This document shows positions 38,961-48,100 of a DNA stretch of 48,929 nt, piece by piece. The first letter of the stretch is position 1. Every line of letters starts with the position of its first letter. The DNA is from Candidatus Saccharimonadota bacterium (GTDB lineage Bacteria; Patescibacteriota; Saccharimonadia; CAILAD01; BJGX01). A program made the position numbers and the translations under genes. Location of the stretch: contig BJGX01000003.1 of the NCBI GenBank assembly GCA_014191035.1, positions 1-48,929 on the forward strand. The letters run 5' to 3'. The notes beneath the pieces are model-generated. The model searched no databases and had not been told where the DNA came from. It saw nothing but the letters and a program-made list of their open reading frames with translations.

Positions 38961-39043
38961 TATTTAGCGTTGTTATCTTTTGACAACAGTATGATTTTAG
39001 TATATAATTATATTTCTCGTACCTACAAAAGAAAGAAAGGGAA

Positions 39044-39628
39044 ATGACTGGCAAAAAGCATAGCAAGCCCTCGATTGATGGGCTACAAGTTGTTTGTAGC
39101 AATTTGCAAAAAAAGTACCCTGAAAAGTACAAGAATGCTTACGTAAAGATTTCTTACGACTCAAAATCAGAGGCCAAAGCGGGGGCAAAAAAGTTTGACC
39201 CTAGTCATGCACAAAAGCCTTATTTGTGCAGATGGTGCTGTTTTTGGCACGTAGGCAAAAATAATAAAATTACAGTCAAAGAACAGAATTTTGTTGTGCC
39301 GGTCAAAGAGCGGCTTTTGGTCTCGGAGTTTTTGATTCCAGATTCACCATTGGCACTCGAAGTACAAAAGCTAGAACTCGAAGACTTCTTTCCTATTAAC
39401 AAGGATCAGTTTAAAAGCCTCAACGGCTATATTCGAAACTACAGAAACCTTTACAATATGGACGATATGAAAATTTTTTCTATTCAGCCATATGCTAGAG
39501 CTGTAGCCTGGATGATCCACATCGTTCCCCAGCAGCCAATTTTTCTTAAGGACGGAGATTTCTTCGCCTTCCATAAGAATGCTGGCAACTACTGGATATA
39601 TCGACCTAAGCTGTTTTCTGATAGCTAG
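39044..39628 (+). CDS. CxxC/WH-motif protein, paralogue 2
   Basis: 194 residues, GAAAGGGAA before the ATG. Shares PYLCRWCCFWHVGKN and IFSIQPYARAVAWMIHIVPQQPIFLKDGD with paralogue 1, and ends NAGNYWIYRPK where paralogue 1 has RAGDYWAEDIE. The rest has diverged strongly. It has its own terminator, so the two are separate units. Function unknown; the shared zinc-like motif suggests nucleic-acid or protein binding. Confidence 0.65.
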   Translation: MTGKKHSKPSIDGLQVVCSNLQKKYPEKYKNAYVKISYDSKSEAKAGAKKFDPSHAQKPYLCRWCCFWHVGKNNKITVKEQNFVVPVKERLLVSEFLIPDSPLALEVQKLELEDFFPINKDQFKSLNGYIRNYRNLYNMDDMKIFSIQPYARAVAWMIHIVPQQPIFLKDGDFFAFHKNAGNYWIYRPKLFSDS

Positions 39629-39635
39629 TCATTGA

Positions 39636-39665
39636 CCCCCCCGAAAGGGGGTTTTATTTTTTTTC
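39636..39665 (+). terminator. Intrinsic terminator after paralogue 2
   Basis: CCCCC-CGAAAG-GGGG type stem with GAAA loop, followed by TTTTATTTTTTTT. Confidence 0.9.
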
Positions 39666-39670
39666 TAATC

Positions 39671-39699
39671 TTGACGAAACCTGATAAATAAGTTAAAAT
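39671..39699 (+). promoter_or_regulatory. Promoter of the rpsF operon
   Basis: TTGACG (39671-39676), 17-bp spacer, TAAAAT (39694-39699). The leader is about 88 nt. Confidence 0.7.
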
Positions 39700-39727
39700 A
39701 ACCAAGTTAAATTAATTAACCTTTTTG

Positions 39728-39775
39728 CTCTAAAAATAAATTTAGAGACGATTGTGTCTAAGACACATGGGCCGT
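39728..39775 (+). promoter_or_regulatory. rpsF leader hairpins, possible S6:S18 binding site
   Basis: First hairpin CTCTAAA/TTTAGAG (39728-39747). Second: TGTGTC/GACACA (39753-39767) enclosed by ACG/CGT (39748-39750 with 39773-39775), leaving an unpaired 3' strand that contains CCG. Known S6:S18 autoregulatory sites have a CCG in such a bulge. Assignment is tentative. Confidence 0.4.
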
Positions 39776-39793
39776 AGAGAGGAGATCTACAAT

Positions 39794-40168
39794 ATGCGCA
39801 ATTACGAAATTGCAGTGGTTTTGCACCCAGATTTAGAAATCGATTTGGCTGCAACACTAGAAAAAATAGAAAATATCATCACCAAAAACGGTGGTAAAAT
39901 CAACAAAAAAGACAATTGGGGTAAACGCAAACTTGCTTATAAAATTAACAAGCAAGATTGGGGTATTTACGTATTTTACGAAGTTTCAATTGATGGCGTT
40001 AAAGTTAACAAAATTAATCAGACACTTCGAATCACCGAAGAAGTTATGCGTTATCTAATCGTGTCGCTTGAAAATATCCGTTACATCAACAAGCCACAAA
40101 AGAAATCCACAACTAAGCCTAAAGCCAGTAAAGAAGTAAAAGAAACCAAAGAAGGGGATAAAGAGTAA
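39794..40168 (+). CDS. rpsF: Ribosomal protein S6
   Basis: Small-subunit protein that pairs with S18. 124 residues: MRNYEIAVVLHPDLEIDLAATLEKIENII, GGKINKKDNWGKRKLAYKINKQDWGIYVFYEV, RYLIVSLENIRY. The start at 39794 is set by GAGAGGAGATC and by homology; the upstream ATG at 39770-region frame is not used. A lysine-rich tail of ~30 residues is longer than usual. First gene of rpsF-ssb-rpsR-efp; its TAA overlaps the ssb ATG by one base. Confidence 0.95.
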   Translation: MRNYEIAVVLHPDLEIDLAATLEKIENIITKNGGKINKKDNWGKRKLAYKINKQDWGIYVFYEVSIDGVKVNKINQTLRITEEVMRYLIVSLENIRYINKPQKKSTTKPKASKEVKETKEGDKE

Positions 40169-40623
40169 TGGCAAAAGATTTTAACCAAGCAATCGTTATG
40201 GGTAATCTTACCCGAGATCCAGAAATGCGAACCACTCCGGGTGGACAAAACGTAACATCATTTAGTGTTGCCACTAACCGTAGCTGGCAAGACCAAAGTG
40301 GCGAAAAGAAAGATGCAGTGGAGTACCACAACATCGTAGCCTGGGGAAAGCTTGGCGAACTAGTCAATGAATACCTTAAAAAGGGTCGAAAAGTATTGGT
40401 AGTTGGTCGTTTACAAACCCGTAACTGGGACGCCGAAGACGGCTCAAAGCGCAATCGTACCGAAATCGTAGCAACCGACATTAATTTTGTTGGTGGCCAG
40501 AACGATGGCGGAGGTGACTTTGGCTCAAACGAAATGAATCAAGACAAGCCAGCTAAAAGCGATGAAGCTCCAATCGATGATTTGGGAGATGGCGATATTA
40601 ACCTGGATGACATTCCATTCTAA
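40168..40623 (+). CDS. ssb: Single-stranded DNA-binding protein
   Basis: Protects single-stranded DNA in replication and repair. 151 residues. OB fold: FNQAIVMGNLTRDPEMRTTPGGQNVTSFSVATNR, VEYHNIVAWGKLGELVNEYLKKGRKVLVVGRLQTRNW. A Gly/Asp-rich linker and the acidic tip DLDDIPF-like end (NLDDIPF) that recruits partner proteins. Located between rpsF and rpsR, as in most bacteria. Confidence 0.97.
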   Translation: MAKDFNQAIVMGNLTRDPEMRTTPGGQNVTSFSVATNRSWQDQSGEKKDAVEYHNIVAWGKLGELVNEYLKKGRKVLVVGRLQTRNWDAEDGSKRNRTEIVATDINFVGGQNDGGGDFGSNEMNQDKPAKSDEAPIDDLGDGDINLDDIPF

Positions 40624-40638
40624 ATAGAGGAAATAATT

Positions 40639-40857
40639 ATGGCAGAATTTTATAAAGCAAAGCAGAATAAACTATACAACGAAGAAATCGAAAACCTCGA
40701 TTATAAAGATGTTAAGACATTACAAAAATACGTAAACAGTCTTGGTAAAATCGACGGACGCAAAAAGACTGGCGCCAGCATGAAGCACCAAAGAATGCTA
40801 GCAGTAGCCCTAAAGCGTGCTCGACACTTAGCACTATTACCATTTGTAGTTAAGTAA
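40639..40857 (+). CDS. rpsR: Ribosomal protein S18
   Basis: 72 residues. [51 protein letters not shown] is a complete S18 core (the conserved KI..R.TG...K.QR....IKRAR...LLPF pattern). No zinc-type cysteines. TAGAGGA upstream. The TAA stop overlaps the efp ATG by one base. Confidence 0.96.
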   Translation: MAEFYKAKQNKLYNEEIENLDYKDVKTLQKYVNSLGKIDGRKKTGASMKHQRMLAVALKRARHLALLPFVVK

Positions 40858-41417
40858 TGTTTAGTCCTACAGATTTACGCAAAGATACTTTAATAGATTT
40901 CGAAGGCTCTCCATATAAAGTAATGGAATACGCCCAAAAACAAATGGGGCGGGGTGGAAGTATTGTTAATACTAAACTCAAAAATATGATTACTGGACAG
41001 GTTATCGATAAGACTTTTCGTAATGATGAAAAGGTTTCACCAGCCGAGATAGATCGAAAGACTATGCAGTTTTTATATAGCTCCGGCAGTAATTACAGCG
41101 TTATGGACCAAGAAAGCTACGAAACTATTGAGGTGGATAATTCGATTGACGATAGTGTTCCAAAATACATTGTCGAAGGTGGAACTATCGACGCCTTGGT
41201 GTATGATGGTAAAATCATTGGCTTTGATTGGCCCAAAAATGTTACTTTAAAGGTGGTTAGCGCACCTGGTGCCGACAAAGGCAACAGTGCTAGTGCTACT
41301 ACCAAAGAAGTTGAACTTGAGACCGGGCTTAAGATCCAAGCCCCACAGTTTATCAAAGAGGGCGATGTCATCAAGGTAGATACTCGCAGCGCAACTTATT
41401 TAGAACGTGCTAAATAG
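40857..41417 (+). CDS. efp: Elongation factor P
   Basis: Relieves ribosome stalling at polyproline. 186 residues, three beta-barrel domains. The tip loop reads KQMGRGGS, placing Arg32 where E. coli has the beta-lysylated Lys34. An arginine at the tip is known from EarP-rhamnosylated EF-P, but no earP is seen here, so modification state is unknown. The C-terminal domain (VELETGLKIQAPQFIKEGDVIKVDTRSATYLERA) is standard. Expression of several proline-rich proteins in this window makes EF-P relevant. Translationally coupled to rpsR. Confidence 0.95.
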   Translation: MFSPTDLRKDTLIDFEGSPYKVMEYAQKQMGRGGSIVNTKLKNMITGQVIDKTFRNDEKVSPAEIDRKTMQFLYSSGSNYSVMDQESYETIEVDNSIDDSVPKYIVEGGTIDALVYDGKIIGFDWPKNVTLKVVSAPGADKGNSASATTKEVELETGLKIQAPQFIKEGDVIKVDTRSATYLERAK

Positions 41418-41426
41418 ACTAAATAA

Positions 41427-41456
41427 AAAAGACCCCAGCTTAAGGGGTCTTTTTTA
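41427..41456. terminator. Bidirectional terminator, efp and ychF
   Basis: AAAAAGACCCC/GGGGTCTTTTT stem with a short AGCTTA loop region and T/A runs on both sides. It lies between convergent genes. Confidence 0.9.
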
Positions 41457-41465
41457 ATATGCAAA

Positions 41466-42539
41466 TTAGCTATGTCTAAATACCGCAACATCGCCATCTT
41501 GGAATTCATAATCCTTACCCTCAAGCCTGGCTTTACCAGCTTCTTGGGCGCCTTGCCAGCCATTACCAGCCACGAAGTCTTTATAGCTCACTATTTCGGC
41601 ACGAATAAAGTTCTTTTCGAAATCTCCATGAATTACCCCTGCAGCTTGTGGGGCAAGAGAGCCTTTGCGAATTGTCCAAGCGCGAGTTTCCTGCGGGCCA
41701 CTTGTAAAATAACTAATGAAGCCCAGGGTTTCATAACCTAAACGAATCAAAGTATTTAAACCAGATTCATTTTGACCCATGCTTTCTAGTAGCTCTTGAG
41801 CTTCGGCTGGATCTAAATCCATTAGCTGAGCTTCAGTTTCGGCACTTAAAAACACGCTTGGGTTTGGCGCAACCATTTCGGCTAGCTTTGCTTTAGCTTC
41901 ATCATTCCCCAAATCATTTTCATCAATATTAAATACGTAAATAAATTTTTTAGCAGTCAAAAGCTGCAAATCTTTTACAATTTCTAAATCAATATCGCTA
42001 TGCTCCGAAATAAGCTCTGTATTATTAAGAATCTCTTCGATTTTTTTAAGTTCATTTAGAACAGGGCCTAGCTTTGGATCGGTCTTTAGCTCCTTCTCAA
42101 GCTTGGCAATTCGATTATGAACCGATGCGATATCGGCCAAGCAGAGTTCAGTGCGGATGATATCAATATCCCTTTTTGGGTCAATATGTCCTTCAACGTG
42201 TATGATGTCGTCATTTTCAAAAGCACGCACAACCTGAACGATAACATTGTTTTCGCGAATGTGGCTAAGGAATTTATTACCAAGGCCAGCACCTTCAGAT
42301 GCACCAGATACAATCCCTGCGATATCCACAAAAGTACAGCTAGCGGGTATAGTTTTGGCGCTTCCGCTTATTTCGGCAAGCTTATCAACTCGGCTGTCGG
42401 GTACGTTAACAACACCCACGTTGGGCTCAATAGTTGCGAACGGGTAGTTTGCTGCCAGCACGCGATTTTTGGTTAAGGCATTAAATAGGGTAGATTTACC
42501 AACATTTGGCAAACCAACGATTCCAATAGATAGACTCAT
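41466..42539 (-). CDS. ychF: Ribosome-binding ATPase YchF
   Basis: OBG-family P-loop protein that prefers ATP. 357 residues. G1 GLPNVGKSTLFNALT, G3 region DIAGIVSGASEGAGLGNKFL, and the altered G4 motif FNIDEND in place of NKxD, which marks YchF/OLA1 ATP specificity. A coiled-coil segment and the C-terminal TGS domain (FISYFTSGPQETRAWTIRKGSLAPQAAGVIH) follow. TATAAT ends 8 nt before the ATG, so it is leaderless. Confidence 0.96.
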   Translation of the reverse strand: MSLSIGIVGLPNVGKSTLFNALTKNRVLAANYPFATIEPNVGVVNVPDSRVDKLAEISGSAKTIPASCTFVDIAGIVSGASEGAGLGNKFLSHIRENNVIVQVVRAFENDDIIHVEGHIDPKRDIDIIRTELCLADIASVHNRIAKLEKELKTDPKLGPVLNELKKIEEILNNTELISEHSDIDLEIVKDLQLLTAKKFIYVFNIDENDLGNDEAKAKLAEMVAPNPSVFLSAETEAQLMDLDPAEAQELLESMGQNESGLNTLIRLGYETLGFISYFTSGPQETRAWTIRKGSLAPQAAGVIHGDFEKNFIRAEIVSYKDFVAGNGWQGAQEAGKARLEGKDYEFQDGDVAVFRHS

Positions 42540-42547
42540 AAGGTGTA

Positions 42548-42553
42548 ATTATA
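42548..42553 (-). promoter_or_regulatory. -10 box, leaderless ychF
   Basis: TATAAT on the reverse strand, ending 8 nt before the ATG at 42539. Confidence 0.65.
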
Positions 42554-42600
42554 CCAGTTTCACAGGTTTACAACTAGTTAAATAATTAAAGCATATGGGT

Positions 42601-42606
42601 TATAAT
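42601..42606 (+). promoter_or_regulatory. -10 box of the surface-protein operon
   Basis: TATAAT; transcription would start near 42613, just before AAAGAGGG (42613-42620). Confidence 0.55.
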
Positions 42607-42624
42607 GTTTATAAAGAGGGTTAA

Positions 42625-43182
42625 ATTATCAACAGTCAACAGCCTAGTAGTATCAAAGCAAATAGAACTTATCACTTAAGCCATAAGAATACTCCAAAGT
42701 ATAGAAGGCGTAAGTATTTAATCATTACTGCAGCTTTAGTAATAGTAATAATGATTTCTTTGGGCTTAATTTTTTATTATGGCTACAATAATAGAACAAA
42801 ACCTACAACCACAAACAAACCTAGCGCAGAGCAACAGGCCTATTCTAAGGATTTTATTAATTCAAATAATAGCGAGGAAAATAAAGCAAAACTCAGCGAA
42901 AAATATTCTCAGGCATATGCAGATTCACTGCAGTCAATTTCTGGAAGCAACCCATCAGAATGGAATAGAGAAAAGGTCAACAATGCCTGTGCCACACTTT
43001 TGTATGTAAACAAGATGGGTTCTTATTCCCAGGCACTTCAGTACCTGGCCCTTTTAGATGAAGCAAAAGCCAATGGTGTAAATATAGATGATAATGATTA
43101 TGGCGTTAATCAAAAATTAAGAGATGAAATATATGCTAAATCAAAAGAAGCCTCCGATAAGGCATCCCAGGGAGGGTCTTAG
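42625..43182 (+). CDS. Membrane-anchored protein, probable non-canonical start
   Basis: About 185 residues if started at ATT 42625 (or ATC 42628). The frame is open from a TAA at 42622, and no ATG, GTG or TTG occurs until an ATG at 42751 in the middle of the TM helix. GAGGG sits 4 nt before the ATT. The upstream part (SHKNTPKYRRRKYL) supplies the basic flank expected before the helix IITAALVIVIMISLGLIFYYGY. The outer domain (residues ~65-185) is polar and helical with a possible TPR-like pair (ACATLLYVNKMGSYSQALQYLALLDEAK). First gene of the surface operon; 3 nt before the next gene. Confidence 0.6.
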   Translation: MINSQQPSSIKANRTYHLSHKNTPKYRRRKYLIITAALVIVIMISLGLIFYYGYNNRTKPTTTNKPSAEQQAYSKDFINSNNSEENKAKLSEKYSQAYADSLQSISGSNPSEWNREKVNNACATLLYVNKMGSYSQALQYLALLDEAKANGVNIDDNDYGVNQKLRDEIYAKSKEASDKASQGGS

Positions 43183-43185
43183 CAA

Positions 43186-45096
43186 ATGAAAATGCTAGCC
43201 AAAATATTTTTTGTAATTGCTATTTCTTTTTTGAGCCTAGCGCTTGTCCAAGGAAAGGCTGAGGCTCAAGAGTGGGAGACCACTAGTGCTTCTGCAACTC
43301 CAACTTCTAACCGAGCTGCTTGTCTAAAAAATGCCAACGGAAATCCCATAGAGCTAAATGACTTTGCGGTCAATATTTCAAATATAACTTTCAATGTAGA
43401 TACTGGCACATTTGCGTACAAAGTTAATGTAGCTTGGGGCAGATGCAACCTTCAAGGAGAGTTGAGTAGGGCGTATGCAATTTATGGACCCACTAGTATC
43501 TGTCCAATTTCCGGCTGGTATGGCTTGAATGGTACTGCTACTGACTGCGTTAAATACGTAGGAGATCCTCCGTACTCTCCACCGAGTGATTTAAAATGTT
43601 CTGGGGGTAGAACAAATGCACAATGCACTACCAGTGCATTCAACGCAGCAATAATAGCCCTGCAAGACCCTGGATTTCTGGACACTAACAATAAAAGAAG
43701 CTATGCCCAAACCTTTACGATACCAAATTGGACAAATGTCCGTAGCAGTTCGACGAGCTACAGTATAAAAGAGCAGATGTGCCAGTACTACAAGGACATA
43801 AGGGTTGGTGTAAAAAACCCAATCGACGTTACCAACAATAGATGTGAGTCAATTAATATAACCGCCAATTGGAGAAAGAAATTACCACCTCCACCATCCC
43901 TCGATGTTAGCTGCACCCCAGATTCAAATACAGAAAATGCCAAGATTACAGTAAAGGCTGTTTCTAGTGACCCTGCAGATAGTGGAGCAATTCTAATTAA
44001 AGAGGACTACGATAAAAACCCACCGGCTTCAGACAGGAATTTATCCTCTAGCACCTACACATTTGGTATAGATGAAAAATACAGAGACAACAAAGAGCAC
44101 ACGTATTTTGTAAGTTTCAAAGGGCTAAATAAATCTATAGTTTTTGGGCCCAATTCTCAGTGCAAGGTGGCTTCATGGTACTATCCATGGCTCCAAACCA
44201 GTCGTGGCAATGTTGTTGCTGAAGGTAGGATAAATGGCCAACGAATATCTAATGGTAGCGATTTCCTTGGCGCCAGACGAAGTGGAGATGAAGCAAAAGA
44301 AGCCGAATTCCTAGTAATATCTGCAGTTGGTGGTGGAGGTCCATTCTGCAGTACATACAATTACATACTCACAAACATTTACGCAACAGACCAGGGCGAT
44401 CCTAACCAATGCAGTAACGGTGCAGGCTACAACTTCAATTCCGCAGGCATAAACATAAATAATGGCAATGTAGATAGGGTGGTTGGTGGAACGAAGCAAG
44501 CCTTCGCAGATAATGGCGCAAACTCAAGCTCCACCCCAAGCGCCTGTAATGCCAATGGCATAGCTACTGCAACAGTAACCACGATACCAACCACAATATC
44601 CACAGACTGCTCCGGGGGAGTTATCTACAAATTAAATTCCAACACTCTCACAGCTACAACAATACAAAAAGGCAGAGTAACAATTTTTGTTGAAGGTGAC
44701 CTTTCAATTAATGATTCAATTCAATACGCAAACACAGCCTATGCAGATCCAAAGCAAGTACCAAATTTGGCAATAGTAGTTAGTGGAAATGTTAACATTA
44801 GCAGTTCGGTCACAAGAATTGATGCCGCAATATATTCTGGCGGCACAATAAATACTTGTAACAACAACCCTCAGAACTGCTCAACTGCCCAATTAAAGGT
44901 TAATGGCTCACTATCTTCCAAGAACGGATTTAATTTCAACAAAACATTCATTAATGATTCTAGAATACCAGCAGAACTAATAGTCCTAGCCCCACAGAAC
45001 ATACTATTCCCACCTCCAGGAATTGAAGGAAGATACTTCTACGATGACGCCGACAGTTACAAACTAGATTCAGCAGAATACGATCCGAGATTTTAA
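43186..45096 (+). CDS. Secreted protein with C-terminal repeat shared with its neighbour
   Basis: 636 residues. GGGAGGG precedes the ATG. Sec signal peptide MKMLAKIFFVIAISFLSLAL, cleavage probably after AEA (QEWETT mature start). The first ~300 residues are cysteine-containing beta-rich sequence (for example RAACLKNANGNP and CQYYKDIRVG) of no recognised family. The last ~300 residues form a domain opening YYPWLQTSRGNVVAEGRINGQRIS that becomes identical to the end of the next gene from FLGARRSGDEAKEAEF onward. Its periodic pattern (FVEGDLSINDSIQYAN, VSGNVNISSS, LKVNGSLSSKNGF) suggests a beta-helix or beta-solenoid. Confidence 0.75.
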   Translation: MKMLAKIFFVIAISFLSLALVQGKAEAQEWETTSASATPTSNRAACLKNANGNPIELNDFAVNISNITFNVDTGTFAYKVNVAWGRCNLQGELSRAYAIYGPTSICPISGWYGLNGTATDCVKYVGDPPYSPPSDLKCSGGRTNAQCTTSAFNAAIIALQDPGFLDTNNKRSYAQTFTIPNWTNVRSSSTSYSIKEQMCQYYKDIRVGVKNPIDVTNNRCESINITANWRKKLPPPPSLDVSCTPDSNTENAKITVKAVSSDPADSGAILIKEDYDKNPPASDRNLSSSTYTFGIDEKYRDNKEHTYFVSFKGLNKSIVFGPNSQCKVASWYYPWLQTSRGNVVAEGRINGQRISNGSDFLGARRSGDEAKEAEFLVISAVGGGGPFCSTYNYILTNIYATDQGDPNQCSNGAGYNFNSAGININNGNVDRVVGGTKQAFADNGANSSSTPSACNANGIATATVTTIPTTISTDCSGGVIYKLNSNTLTATTIQKGRVTIFVEGDLSINDSIQYANTAYADPKQVPNLAIVVSGNVNISSSVTRIDAAIYSGGTINTCNNNPQNCSTAQLKVNGSLSSKNGFNFNKTFINDSRIPAELIVLAPQNILFPPPGIEGRYFYDDADSYKLDSAEYDPRF

Positions 45097-45097
45097 G
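44261..45097 (+). repeat. 837-bp direct repeat, copy A
   Basis: Appears identical to 48093-48929 (offset 3832) as far as I can compare by eye. Begins at ATTTCCTTGGCGCCAGACG and runs past the stop codon by one base, where the window ends for copy B. Upstream of the boundary the two genes are similar in protein but clearly diverged in DNA. Confidence 0.92.
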
Positions 45098-45122
45098 TAT
45101 TAACACTTTAATTAAAAAAGTT

Positions 45123-45128
45123 TATAAT
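45123..45128 (+). promoter_or_regulatory. -10 box before the lectin-domain gene
   Basis: TATAAT, about 27 nt before the GTG at 45155. Confidence 0.45.
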
Positions 45129-45154
45129 TCTTATAGTATTTAAGAAGGGTGAGT

Positions 45155-48100
45155 GTGGATCAAAGTAATTTGCCTCCTAGCCAGGAACAGGCTAGTAACA
45201 ATTTAAAACATAGAATGCCTCTGCCAAAAAACAGAAAGCCTTTAATTATAATTGCTTCAGCCTTATTGGCTTTAGGCCTGATTGTAGCTTTAGTTTATTC
45301 ATATTTTAATTTTTTATACAAAGCGCCACCCGCTGGCTTTTATGCTGTTTTAGCAGACCAAAAAATAACTAATAAAGAGTTTAAAGAGATCTACAATTCT
45401 TATTTAAAATTCGATGAATCAAATGCCAGTGATGGCGCAAAGGTAGACAAGAAGCAGGTTGAAAGAAAAGTCGCGGACGAGGTTCTGCTAAGGCTCTCGC
45501 TACAAAGTGAAGCCGAAAAGAGAAATGCCCAAAAATGTACAGACGATGTAATAAAGGATCGGCTTAAATCTCGTTTTGAGGACGCCGGTGGAGAACAGGA
45601 ATATTTTGACAAATTAAGCGCCCAATATGGTTGGACAAGAGAGGTCACAAAACACAAAGAGTGTCTGGACTTTTATCAGGAAACTTTAGCCAAATCATTG
45701 ATTGGCTCAGTTGAATTATACGGTATTTACATAAGATGGGATATTGCAAAAGGAGCCCAAAACCAACCAGCCGATATCCAGCAAAAAGTAGATGATTATG
45801 CTAAAAAACGCCTCGAAACAGAGTATTTGCCAATGTTTGAAAGGGGAGATACCGAAAAGCAAATTTCATCTAAGGCCGATATTGATCCAGCAACAGTTAC
45901 TCAAGAACAGTTTGATCAAAGGGTTTTAAATATTGATCGCTCCCCAAGTCGAGTACTGGTTCTGCCTCAGATGAACAGAGCAACCTATAGCGAGTTCCAG
46001 CAGTACGAAGAGGGCGAAAGCGAACTGCCTTATTTCGAGAACCTTAAGGTTGGTGAAAACACCAAGCCGTTCAAATCTAAAACGGGTTATTGGGTTATAT
46101 ATAGAGCCACAGGCAGAACAGATGCGCCTTACCAGAGCCTAGAGGCCATGCGAGCTGATTACATTAAAAAGGGAAGTGTGGCAAAGTCATATTTTAAATT
46201 GCCAGAGCCAGTAAAGCCCAAAAACGAAGATGACCCTACTAGAAACTTTAGTCTTTCTGTGGCAGACCAAATAATAAATACCTTAATACCCAAAGCCAAC
46301 GCGGTAACAGCCAACTCAGTACGGTGCTTTACAGGCGGTACAATTCATAATTTGCCGATGACAATTCAGTATAAAGACAAAGCCACTGGTAATGATATTC
46401 AAACCTCTGGAGCATATCCAGGGCCTGAAATGATTAGTACTACGAACGTACAGTTTCCTTGTGCTGATGAGCCGGACCCGGCTGCGTATGCAAAGTATGG
46501 TGTATTAGTAGAGTATTTTGCTGGAGCAGTCGCAATAAAGCCAGCCGCTATACCAGCCCCGACCTGGAACTTTGGTTTGTCTTGCTATACCGGCTGGGAC
46601 TTTAGGTTCAAAGCTCCTAATGGTTATAATACTTTAACGGCTGCTGACTATGATGATCCAAATAGATTTTATCTGAACCTGCAATATGCCACTAGCACAA
46701 CAAGTGGCTACTATGCATCTGGCACGCCGAGCACATCTCCTCAAGATTTATACAGAATACCTACAAGCTTGTACAGTGGTATTGCAAATGGCGCCAAGGG
46801 CTTCACTATAAAAGTCTACTTTACAAAGACCCCAGTAAATACCAATGGCACACTAAGAACTACAAAGATGTTTTTTGGTAAATCTGCCGATACAAATATT
46901 CTTGCTTCTGGGTCTACGCTTCAAGCTGGGGAGAGCATAACTTCTGCCAACGGTAGGTATTTAGCGCGCATGCAGACCGATGGTAATTTTGTACTCTATG
47001 ATAAGGCTTATAACCAAGCACTTTTCAGTACTGGAACTAATGGCAATCCTGGAGCAAAAGTAACAATGCAGACCGACGGCAATCTAAAAGTTTTTAGTTC
47101 TACTAATGCAGTTTTGTATACCGCCCCAAACCCTGCCCCAGGTAAAAATACAGCTACTGCCGGCTCAAAATTACATATGCAAAATGATGGTAATTTAGTC
47201 ATTTGGAATAGTACTACAACGGAATTTTTCTGGAACACGGGCTTTGATAGGCCGAATGGAGTTGCGCAGCAGTTTGTGCCAGATGTGATCACAAACATGA
47301 ATTTGCAATATGTAGATTTCAACAGCTCCAATGTTGTTTATCAGGGGACTGCCAACCCATACACAGTTACAACCCTAGTACAGGCAGATGGGTATAAAGT
47401 AAAGTTTGATGTGCCGACTGGGTACAGACTAGCAAGTGCTTTTGGTAGCCAGCCAGATGGAAGCTTCGCCAATGGCTCTGGCTCAAATATATCCTGCACA
47501 GGCGCTAATAATACTGGCACCTGTACAAAGTCTGCAATCTCAATTAGAACTGGGCAAACCTTTAACTTAGACCTTGTATTCCAGCTAGATGCTAAAGGTA
47601 GTCTAGATGATGTTTGTAATAAAGTATATGGAGCTGAGACAGATCAGTGGTTTTCAGACAGGAGTACAACTAAATTAGCAAATAAAGACAAAGCTTGGGG
47701 TTGGGTTTATGATCCATCGCTACCGCAAACAACTGCTAAAGGCGTTACTGCAAGTAACGCAAGGATAGTATTTGACGAAGGTAAGAGCAATCAAGCATCT
47801 ACTGTAAAATTGGCAGATGAAGAACGGGCAAATCTGCTTATAAACGACTCCACACTAAAAAGTATTTATCATTCATTCAGGGCCGAATTACCTCTTGAGG
47901 TTTTTGATGGCCTTAGCCATAAGGCTAATTTATATATGGAAAAAGACCTCGGCAATGGTACGGTTTTGACTTTTATTGAATCCTTAGATTTTACATGTGG
48001 TGATAAATATTATTTCCCTTGGCTCCAAACTCAAAAAGGAGATGTAGTGTCGGATGGTAAGATTGTAGGTCAAAAAATTTCTAATAATAATAATTTCCTT

